DNA of 29,875 nt from CAZECE01 sp964510525. Lineage in GTDB: Bacteria; Pseudomonadota; Gammaproteobacteria; Pseudomonadales; JANQJO01. Under the pieces are notes generated by a model. That model searched no databases, was not told the DNA's origin, and was given only the letters and a program-made list of their open reading frames with translations. Location: contig CAZECE010000106.1 of the NCBI GenBank assembly GCA_964510525.1, forward strand, positions 1 to 29,875. The letters are read 5' to 3'. Both the position numbers and the translations under genes were made by a program. Below are positions 22,998-29,875 of this stretch, piece after piece. Each line of letters begins with the position of its first letter. Position 1 is the first letter of the stretch.

Positions 22998-24950
22998 ATG
23001 CGTTTCCCTACAACATCGCTATTTCTGATCACACTGATCGTTACCACCATTACCGCGTGCGGAGAAACCCCCACGCCACCTGAAACACCCGCTAAACAAG
23101 AGATGCCTGTTGAGATAAGTGCAATACCTGCCACATCTATTGAACCAGAATCTGACACCTCATCAACAACCTCGCCACCAGACCCAAAAGGCGAGCAGCT
23201 GCGTCACGCCGTTGCGATGCATGGCACCCCAAAATACCCAAAAAATTTCCAACACATGGATTACACCAACCCCAATGCGCCTCAAGGAGGCACACTCAAA
23301 CAAGCCGCCATTGGTAGCTTTGATAGTTTCAATCCGTTCATTACCAAAGGAGTTAGCGCAGGCGGCTTAGGCTTGGTATTTGAAACCCTCACCACCAGCT
23401 CAGCTGACGAAGCCTTTACGCAATACGGTTTATTGGCACAACACATTCAAATGCCAGACGATCGCAGTTGGGTAATTTTTCATATCAACCCTAACGCGCG
23501 TTTTAGCGATGATAAACCTGTAACCGCGGACGATGTTGTCTTTTCATTCAATACACTGATCGAAAAAGGTCAGCCGTTTTATCAATTTTATTATGCCGGT
23601 GTTGAACGCATCGAAGCGTTGGATACTCTGCGAGTAAAATTCTCCTTCAAGCCTGGCGATAATAAAGAACTGGCGTTAATTGTGGGGCAAATTCCGGTAC
23701 TGCCCAAGCATCACTGGGAAAATAAAGAGTTCGCGAAGGTGAATTTAAACACCCCACTGGGTTCCGGCCCTTATGTTTTAAAATCGTTTGAAGCCGGCAA
23801 GCAAATCACGTATGCCAAAAACCCAAATTACTGGGGCAAAGACTTAGCCATCAAGGCCGGCATCGATAACTTCGACCAAGTGATATACGAATATTTTTTG
23901 GACACCAACATTGCGCTTGAAGCCTTTAAAGCGGGTCACTATGATTTTCATCAAGAGAACAACTCAAAACTTTGGGCCACGCAATTTGACGTGCCAGCGG
24001 TCGAATCAGGCGACATTATTCTCGAAAATTTAGCGCATCAACAACCCGCAGGCATGCAAGGCTTTATCTTTAATCTTCGGCGCCCCCTGTTTCAAGACCC
24101 TGTATTACGCCAGGCGATGAGCTATGCTTTTGATTTTGAATGGTCGAATAAATTTTTGTTTTACGGCCAATACACCCGAAGCCAAAGTTATTTTCAAAAC
24201 ACCGAATTAGCCGCTCGCGAACTGCCCGACAACAACGAGCTGGCCTTACTTGACCCATTAAAAGATCAAATCCCAGCTGAAGTGTTCACCAAAGTTTACC
24301 AAACACCTAAAACAGATGGCTCTGGAAAATCACGTCAATTACTACGCCAAGGCATCACCTTGCTCAAAAACGCAGGCTACACCATCAATGAGGGTCAACT
24401 GATGACGCCGGACAGTACCCCGGTCGAATTTGAATTTTTAATGCAATCCAACAGTGGCTTCGAACGCATCTTGCTGCCGTTTATTCAAAACTTAGAAATC
24501 CTAGGCATCAAAGCCACGCCGCGTAATGTCGATATCAATCAGTACATCGAGCGTAAACGTCAATTTGATTTCGATATGGTCGTCCATACCTTTGGCCAAT
24601 CACTCTCGCCAGGCAACGAGCAACGCGACTACTGGCACAGTGAAGCGGCCGACAAACCCAATAGCCGCAACCTGATCGGCATCCAAAATCCGGCCATTGA
24701 TACCCTAGTGGAACAACTGATCCAAGCTCAAAACCGTGAAGACTTGATCACGCGAACCCGAGCCCTAGATCGTGTGCTGCTGTGGAACCATTACCTTATT
24801 CCTAACTGGCACATCTCGAGTTACCGACTGGCTTATTGGTCGCACTTGAAACGTCCTGAAATCATGCCTCCCTATGGACTGAATGTGATGACCTGGTGGT
24901 CCGAACCAAAACCCGCTGAAGACAGCAACCCAAATACAGTAACCCCATGA
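22998..24950 (+). CDS. YejA-type peptide-binding lipoprotein 2
   Basis: 650 residues from the ATG at 22998, set by AAGGAG eight bases before it; an ATG at 22959 lacks such a site. The signal has a lipobox TITAC (Cys21), followed by a Pro/Thr/Ser/Glu-rich linker to about residue 55, so the protein is probably a membrane-anchored lipoprotein. The rest is a paralogue of the preceding protein: FDSFNPFITKG, FSDDKPVTADDVVFSFNTL and FIFNLRRPLFQDPVLRQAM align with it. Tandem binding proteins before yejB are also known in Pseudomonas. Its last codons overlap yejB by four bases (ATGA). Confidence 0.93.
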   Translation: MRFPTTSLFLITLIVTTITACGETPTPPETPAKQEMPVEISAIPATSIEPESDTSSTTSPPDPKGEQLRHAVAMHGTPKYPKNFQHMDYTNPNAPQGGTLKQAAIGSFDSFNPFITKGVSAGGLGLVFETLTTSSADEAFTQYGLLAQHIQMPDDRSWVIFHINPNARFSDDKPVTADDVVFSFNTLIEKGQPFYQFYYAGVERIEALDTLRVKFSFKPGDNKELALIVGQIPVLPKHHWENKEFAKVNLNTPLGSGPYVLKSFEAGKQITYAKNPNYWGKDLAIKAGIDNFDQVIYEYFLDTNIALEAFKAGHYDFHQENNSKLWATQFDVPAVESGDIILENLAHQQPAGMQGFIFNLRRPLFQDPVLRQAMSYAFDFEWSNKFLFYGQYTRSQSYFQNTELAARELPDNNELALLDPLKDQIPAEVFTKVYQTPKTDGSGKSRQLLRQGITLLKNAGYTINEGQLMTPDSTPVEFEFLMQSNSGFERILLPFIQNLEILGIKATPRNVDINQYIERKRQFDFDMVVHTFGQSLSPGNEQRDYWHSEAADKPNSRNLIGIQNPAIDTLVEQLIQAQNREDLITRTRALDRVLLWNHYLIPNWHISSYRLAYWSHLKRPEIMPPYGLNVMTWWSEPKPAEDSNPNTVTP

Positions 24951-26050
24951 CGGAATACATCCTCAAACGCCTTCTGCTCATTGTGCCGACCTTGTTCGGC
25001 ATCTTGTTGATTAACTTCATCATCATTCAAGCCGCCCCCGGTGGGCCGGTCGAACAGATGCTGGCGCAACTGCAAGGCATCGACACCCAACATCAAATCG
25101 GCGGATCCAACCTCAGCGATTCTGGTAGTTTAAATACCGCTTCATCGCTGGACAGCTCAACCGACAGCCAATACCGAGGCGCTCGAGGCCTGCCGCCCGA
25201 AGTCATTGAACGCATTGAAAAACTCTACGGCTTCGATCAACCCGTTCATGTGCGATTTTGGAAAATGCTGACCGACTTTATTCGGTTTGATTTTGGCGAC
25301 AGCTATCACCGAGATCGCCCCGTCGTGGACCTGATCATTGAAAAAATGCCGGTCTCCATCTCACTCGGGTTATGGAGCACTTTGATCATGTATCTGGTCT
25401 CCATCCCTCTGGGCATTCGCAAAGCCGTTCGGCACGGTTCCCGTTTTGACATCGCCACCAGTGTGATCATCATCATAGGCTACGCCATTCCTGCTTTTCT
25501 CTTTGCGATCATGTTGGTGGTGCTGTTTGCGGGTGGTTCTTATTGGAACCTGTTTCCGTTGCGTGGCTTAACCTCTGACGACTTTGAGCAACTGTCTGTG
25601 TGGGGCAAAATCTGTGACTACGCTTGGCACATCACCCTGCCTACGATCGCTAACGTCATTGGCGGCTTTGCTACCTTAACCATGCTGACCAAAAACTCAT
25701 TTCTCGATGAAATTAATAAACAGTACGTGATTACTGCCAAAGCCAAAGGCCTGACTGAAAAACAAGTGCTGTACGGCCATGTGTTTCGTAACGCGATGCT
25801 GATCATCATCGCGGGGTTTCCTGCTGCCTTTATCGGCGTGTTTTTTACAGGGTCCTTGCTGATTGAATACATTTTTTCTCTGGATGGGCTGGGGCTACTG
25901 GGTTTTGAATCCGTGATCAATCGGGATTACCCCGTGGTGTTTGCCACCCTGTATCTGTTTACCTTACTCGGCCTGGTACTCAAACTGATCAGTGATTTGA
26001 CCTACACCTGGATCGACCCTAGGATTGATTTTTCCGCTCAACACAGGTAA
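24947..26050 (+). CDS. yejB: Peptide ABC transporter permease YejB
   Basis: 367 residues. The N-terminus (YILKRLLLIVPTLFGILLINFIIIQAAPGGPVEQ) is the classic DppB/OppB-type first helix. A hydrophilic periplasmic loop follows (about 45-85, Ser/Asp/Gln rich, ending YRGARGLPPEVIERIEKLYGFD). The cytoplasmic EAA-type loop that contacts the ATPase is AKAKGLTEKQVLYGHVFRNAML. It forms the membrane pore with YejE. In E. coli YejABEF takes up microcin C; in some alphaproteobacteria YejBEF imports murein peptides. Start overlaps the preceding gene, so translation is coupled. Confidence 0.95.
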   Translation: MTEYILKRLLLIVPTLFGILLINFIIIQAAPGGPVEQMLAQLQGIDTQHQIGGSNLSDSGSLNTASSLDSSTDSQYRGARGLPPEVIERIEKLYGFDQPVHVRFWKMLTDFIRFDFGDSYHRDRPVVDLIIEKMPVSISLGLWSTLIMYLVSIPLGIRKAVRHGSRFDIATSVIIIIGYAIPAFLFAIMLVVLFAGGSYWNLFPLRGLTSDDFEQLSVWGKICDYAWHITLPTIANVIGGFATLTMLTKNSFLDEINKQYVITAKAKGLTEKQVLYGHVFRNAMLIIIAGFPAAFIGVFFTGSLLIEYIFSLDGLGLLGFESVINRDYPVVFATLYLFTLLGLVLKLISDLTYTWIDPRIDFSAQHR

Positions 26051-26062
26051 TTACGATTCAAC

Positions 26063-27082
26063 ATGGCACTATCTCCCGCCAACCAACGACGCTGGCAGCG
26101 TTTTAAAAGTAATAAAAGAGGCTACTACTCTTTGTGGCTGTTTCTAGCATTGTTTCTAATCAGCGTCTGCAGTGAATGGGTGGCGAATGACAAACCCTTA
26201 CTCATTCATTACGCCGATCAATGGTATTGGCCCGTCTTAAACACCTATTCAGAAACCACCTTTGGTGGCGATTTTGATACCGAGGCAGATTATCGAGACC
26301 CTTATGTGGCCAATTTAATCAACGACAATGGCTGGATGCTGTGGCCTTTGGTTCGATTCAGCTATGACACCATCAACTACAACCTAACAGTACCCGCACC
26401 CGCGCCACCCAGCGCCACCAACTGGCTGGGCACCGACGACCAAGGCCGTGACGTTGTGGCGCGTATTCTGTACGGTCTGCGGATCTCCATTTGGTTTGGC
26501 CTGCTACTGACCCTCTTTACCAGCCTAATCGGTGTGTTTATGGGTGCCATACAAGGGTTTTATGGCGGCAAGTTGGATTTATTTCTGCAGCGTTTTATTG
26601 AAATCTGGACCAGTTTACCCACCCTATTCTTACTGATCATTTTATCCAGTTTTGTGCAACCTAATTTTTGGTGGCTACTGGGGATTTTAATTTTATTTGG
26701 CTGGACCCAATTGGTGGATGTGGTGCGCGCCGAATTTCTTCGAGGCCGCAACCTTGAATACGTCAAAGCCGCCAAAGCTTTAGGCGTTTCAGATCAGCAA
26801 CTGATGTTTCACCACATCCTTCCCAATGCCATTGTCGCCACACTGACGTTTTTACCCTTTATTTTGAATGCGTCGATTACGACCTTGACATCACTCGATT
26901 TTTTGGGCTTTGGCATGCCCGCCGGCTCACCCTCACTGGGCGAACTACTGGCGCAAGGTAAAGCCAACTTACACGCCACTTGGTTAGGACTATCGGCCTT
27001 TTTTACGCTGGCTATTTTATTAAGTTTGTTAATTTTCATCGGGGAGGCCATTCGCGATGCCTTTGACTCTCGACTCACCTAA
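26063..27082 (+). CDS. yejE: Peptide ABC transporter permease YejE
   Basis: 339 residues. The N-terminal segment RRWQRFKSNKRGYYSLWLFLALFLISV and the large loop with YWPVLNTYSETTFGGDFDTEADYRDPYV are typical of YejE, as is NWLGTDDQGRDVVARILYGLRIS, the signature of OppC/DppC-type permeases. The EAA loop is AAKALGVSDQQLMFHHILPNAI. It pairs with YejB. The start lies 12 bases after yejB. Nothing looks truncated. Confidence 0.95.
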   Translation: MALSPANQRRWQRFKSNKRGYYSLWLFLALFLISVCSEWVANDKPLLIHYADQWYWPVLNTYSETTFGGDFDTEADYRDPYVANLINDNGWMLWPLVRFSYDTINYNLTVPAPAPPSATNWLGTDDQGRDVVARILYGLRISIWFGLLLTLFTSLIGVFMGAIQGFYGGKLDLFLQRFIEIWTSLPTLFLLIILSSFVQPNFWWLLGILILFGWTQLVDVVRAEFLRGRNLEYVKAAKALGVSDQQLMFHHILPNAIVATLTFLPFILNASITTLTSLDFLGFGMPAGSPSLGELLAQGKANLHATWLGLSAFFTLAILLSLLIFIGEAIRDAFDSRLT

Positions 27083-27140
27083 GACAATCAACTCACCTAA
27101 TGCGATGAACACGATGAACAAATTGGAACATTAACCCCCC

Positions 27141-28775
27141 ATGCCCTTATTAAGTGTTGAGAACCTACAAGTTGATTTCCATCAAGCCGATGCTACCTTT
27201 ACGGCCGTTTCCGGAGTCAGCTTTGACATCCAACCTCAAGAAACCGTCGCGTTAGTCGGAGAAAGCGGCTCAGGCAAATCCGTCACCGCACAAAGCATTC
27301 TAAAACTGTTGCCCTACCCGCACGCCAGCCACCCCTCTGGACGCATCATTTTTGAAGACAACGATTTACTGAGTCTGTCAGAAAACCAAATTCGCCAGGT
27401 GCGCGGCCATGGCATCAGCATGATTTTTCAAGAGCCCATGACCGCCTTAAACCCCTTACACACCGTCGGCAAACAAATGGCCGAAACCCTAACCTTGCAT
27501 CAAGGGCTGTCTGCTGCCAACGCGCGAGTACAAGTGCTTGAGCTGCTCAATGCCGTCGGAATCCGCTCGCCAGAAGAGCGCATCAAAGCCTACCCACATC
27601 AACTGTCAGGCGGACAACGTCAACGGGTCATGATCGGCATGGCAATTGCCAACAAACCCAAACTCTTGATCGCCGACGAACCCACAACCGCACTGGACGT
27701 CACTATTCAAGCGCAAATACTGGATCTTCTAAAAGAATTAAAAGATACCTTAGGGCTGTCGATTTTACTGATCACGCACGATCTCGGCTTAGTCAAAGCC
27801 CATGCCGATCGCACGCTGGTCATGCAACAAGGCAAAATTGTTGAAGGCAACAACACCCAACGCTTATTTGAGTCACCTCAACACAATTACACGCAACATC
27901 TCATCGAATCCGAACCAACCGGCCACGCGCCTGCCCCACCAATACCACTCTCCCCTTTGATTAACGCAAAAGAGCTCACGGTCACGTTCAAAAAACCGCG
28001 TTCCTTGTTGCAAAAACTCAAGCGTCGTTTTCAAGCCAACGCTGAACCGCATAACGACTTCATTGCCGTCAATCAATTAAACCTGACACTCCATCGAGGC
28101 GAAACCCTTGGCATTGTCGGTGAGAGTGGCAGCGGTAAATCCACTTTAGCCCAAGCCCTGTTGCGCTTGGTGCCCGCGACTGGCAAGGCACTTTTTCATG
28201 CCTCAGAAACCCAAACACCGACCGAATTATTGTCGCTACCAACCGATAGCATGCGCCCGTTACGACAAAAACTGCAAATGGTGTTTCAAGACCCCTTCGC
28301 TTCTTTAAGCCCCCGCATGACCATTTTAGAAATCATTGCCGAAGGCTTGAAAGTCCATAACCCTGAACTCAGCAAAGAAGCCATCGAACAAAAAGTCTGT
28401 GACGCTTTAACCTCAGTTGAGCTACCTTTAGACAGCCGCTTTCGGTATCCGCACGAGTTTTCCGGTGGCCAACGCCAACGCATCGCCATAGCACGTGCGC
28501 TGATTTTGCAACCAGAACTACTCATACTGGACGAACCCACCTCCGCCTTAGATCGCTCCATTCAAGCTCAAATTTTAGACTTATTGAAGTCTCTACAAAA
28601 ACAACATACATTAGCCTACCTATTTATCAGCCACGATTTGAAGGTTATCCAATGCATCAGTCATCACATCATTGTGATGCAGCAAGGCAAAGTTGTCGAA
28701 GCAGGCCGCACTGAAGAGATTTTTAACGCGCCCAAAACGGCCTACACACAACAACTACTCGCCGCGGCCTTCTAA
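27141..28775 (+). CDS. yejF: Peptide ABC transporter double ATPase YejF
   Basis: 544 residues with two nucleotide-binding domains in one chain, as usual for YejF. First half: Walker A GESGSGKS (40-47), ABC signature LSGGQRQRV, Walker B LLIADEPTTALD. Second half: Walker A GESGSGKS (327-334), signature FSGGQRQRI, Walker B LLILDEPTSALD. Both halves look catalytically intact. It powers peptide import through YejB/YejE at the inner face of the membrane. The start lies 58 bases after yejE, without a strong ribosome site. fabI follows after 27 bases. Confidence 0.96.
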   Translation: MPLLSVENLQVDFHQADATFTAVSGVSFDIQPQETVALVGESGSGKSVTAQSILKLLPYPHASHPSGRIIFEDNDLLSLSENQIRQVRGHGISMIFQEPMTALNPLHTVGKQMAETLTLHQGLSAANARVQVLELLNAVGIRSPEERIKAYPHQLSGGQRQRVMIGMAIANKPKLLIADEPTTALDVTIQAQILDLLKELKDTLGLSILLITHDLGLVKAHADRTLVMQQGKIVEGNNTQRLFESPQHNYTQHLIESEPTGHAPAPPIPLSPLINAKELTVTFKKPRSLLQKLKRRFQANAEPHNDFIAVNQLNLTLHRGETLGIVGESGSGKSTLAQALLRLVPATGKALFHASETQTPTELLSLPTDSMRPLRQKLQMVFQDPFASLSPRMTILEIIAEGLKVHNPELSKEAIEQKVCDALTSVELPLDSRFRYPHEFSGGQRQRIAIARALILQPELLILDEPTSALDRSIQAQILDLLKSLQKQHTLAYLFISHDLKVIQCISHHIIVMQQGKVVEAGRTEEIFNAPKTAYTQQLLAAAF

Positions 28776-28802
28776 TTTTATAAAAACATAAGGGGAAACA
28801 CA

Positions 28803-29600
28803 GTGTCATTGCTTGCAGGAAAAAAAGCCCTCATTCTCGGCGTCGCGAATAACAAATCCATTGCGTATGGCATTGCAGAAGCCTTCAAACGAGAAGGCTG
28901 CGAATTGGCGCTCACTTATCAAAATGACGTCATGGAAAAACGTGTTTACAAATGTGCCGACCAGCTGGGTGGTGTCGATCTGGTATTACCTTGTGATGTT
29001 CAAAACGACGATGAAACCAAAACCCTGTTTGCAACCTTAAAAGAAAAATGGGGCCAAGTGGATATCTTAATTCACTCCATTGGCTTTGCCCCTCGAGAAG
29101 CCCTAGAAGGCAACTTTTCTGAAGTTACCAGTCGCGAAGCCTTTCAAACCGCTCATGACATCAGCGCGTACAGTTTTGTCAGTGTTTGCCAGCACGCACA
29201 AGCAGCGGGCGTGTTGCATGAAACCTCTAGCGCCTTAACCCTGACGTACCTAGGCTCAGAACGCATCATTCCCAATTACAATGTGATGGGATTAGCCAAA
29301 GCCAGCCTAGAAGCCAGCGTCCGCTACTTAGCTGGCGACTTAGGTCAGCATGGCATTCGAGTGAATTCCATTTCAGCTGGCCCCATTCGAACCCTAGCCG
29401 CTTCTGGCATCAAACACTTTCGCAAAATGCTCGATTACGCCCAAGCGTTTTCTCCATTAAATCGCAATGTCACCATAGAAGAAGTCGGCAACACCGCCGC
29501 TTTTTTGTGTTCTGATTTAGCCAGCGGCATCACGGGCCAAAACATTTATGTTGATGCCGGCTTTAACGTATCCGGGTTACCACTAAGAGAGTTAACCTAA
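28803..29600 (+). CDS. fabI: Enoyl-[acyl-carrier-protein] reductase (NADH), FabI
   Basis: 265 residues, GTG start at 28803 with AGGGG seven bases upstream. A short-chain dehydrogenase fold: the NADH-binding GVANNKSIAYGIAEAF segment (13-28), HSIGFAP (91-97), and the active-site pair Tyr149 (TYLG) and Tyr159 with Lys166 (PNYNVMGLAKASL), equal to Tyr146, Tyr156 and Lys163 of E. coli. It carries out the last reduction in fatty-acid elongation. The match to E. coli-type FabI, the triclosan target, is direct. It closes the conserved mltD-yej-fabI block, an order shared with Pseudomonas. Confidence 0.97.
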   Translation: MSLLAGKKALILGVANNKSIAYGIAEAFKREGCELALTYQNDVMEKRVYKCADQLGGVDLVLPCDVQNDDETKTLFATLKEKWGQVDILIHSIGFAPREALEGNFSEVTSREAFQTAHDISAYSFVSVCQHAQAAGVLHETSSALTLTYLGSERIIPNYNVMGLAKASLEASVRYLAGDLGQHGIRVNSISAGPIRTLAASGIKHFRKMLDYAQAFSPLNRNVTIEEVGNTAAFLCSDLASGITGQNIYVDAGFNVSGLPLRELT

Positions 29601-29602
29601 CC

Positions 29603-29875
29603 ATGCCTACAACGATTAGTAATACAGCCACGCCCACCACACAAAATCACAAAAAAAGAAAAACCGAACAACCTGAAGACAACAGGTCTAATATATCGGC
29701 TATATCTGCATCTAACACAAGAGTGCTACGCAACACCCGACGTCGGAGTGATTCACTCAACTCTTCCGATTCAATGAAAGAACAATCTCAAAGTCAATGT
29801 CGAAAATTTCTTCGCAAACTACATACAACATTACAATTATCCGCTGAAAAGACAGGAATGAAGTGGTGTGATGAT
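29603..29875 (+). CDS. Hypothetical low-complexity protein, 3' end cut by window edge
   Basis: An open frame from ATG at 29603, two bases after the fabI stop, runs to the window end (91 codons, no stop). The visible part is Ser, Thr, Asn, Gln, Arg and Lys rich and probably disordered up to about residue 60; after that it looks more helical (CRKFLRKLHTTLQL). Basic clusters HKKRK (16-20) and RRR (46-48) stand out. No signal peptide or membrane segment. The style recalls the N-terminus of the OTU protein at 3637, although I see no real alignment. A weak AGAGAG lies 11 bases before the ATG. Function unknown; a host-directed protein is only a possibility. Confidence 0.65.
   Translation, partial: MPTTISNTATPTTQNHKKRKTEQPEDNRSNISAISASNTRVLRNTRRRSDSLNSSDSMKEQSQSQCRKFLRKLHTTLQLSAEKTGMKWCDD

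Overview
The window reads as chromosomal DNA of a gammaproteobacterium, probably in the Oceanospirillales/Pseudomonadales range. Two gene blocks match the order known from Pseudomonas-type genomes: rpsF-rpsR-membrane protein-rplI-dnaB-alr, and gloB / methyltransferase-rnhA-dnaQ / mltD-yejA-yejA-yejB-yejE-yejF-fabI. The placement is inferred from gene order and protein character, not from a tree. I see no tRNA, rRNA, CRISPR array or transposase, and no gene-free stretch longer than 300 bases.

Bases 1-7930 look accessory. The window opens inside an AT-rich gene of unknown function (2-682). It meets tail to tail a glutathione S-transferase-like gene, followed by a CcdA/CcdB toxin-antitoxin pair with its own promoter and a palindrome at the start site, and an SLC13-type anion transporter (all minus strand). 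Then on the plus strand come a 505-residue protein with a disordered, repeat-built N-terminal half and an OTU-type cysteine protease domain (candidate deubiquitinase effector), and an 838-residue secreted protein packed with thrombospondin type-3-like calcium-binding repeats.

Bases 7959-14299 hold a minus-strand operon transcribed rpsF, rpsR, membrane protein, rplI, dnaB, alr, radA: ribosomal proteins, replicative helicase, D-alanine supply and a recombination ATPase. DnaB carries an unusual N-terminal extension made of heptad repeats encoded by 21-bp DNA repeats.

Bases 14598-18119 hold a plus-strand secreted thioredoxin-like protein, then a minus-strand group (methyltransferase, rnhA, dnaQ, second methyltransferase). 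From 18380 the plus strand carries gloB, then a tight run of mltD, two tandem YejA-type binding proteins (one periplasmic, one lipoprotein), permeases YejB and YejE, double ATPase YejF, and fabI. A lytic transglycosylase beside a peptide importer suggests uptake of cell-wall or other peptides.

Two bases after fabI another low-complexity gene starts and runs off the window edge. Its Ser/Thr/Asn-rich, basic N-terminus recalls the style of the OTU protein. The most interesting material is the OTU protein with its C10 tract and odd start, this truncated gene, the DnaB extension, and the dual YejA arrangement.
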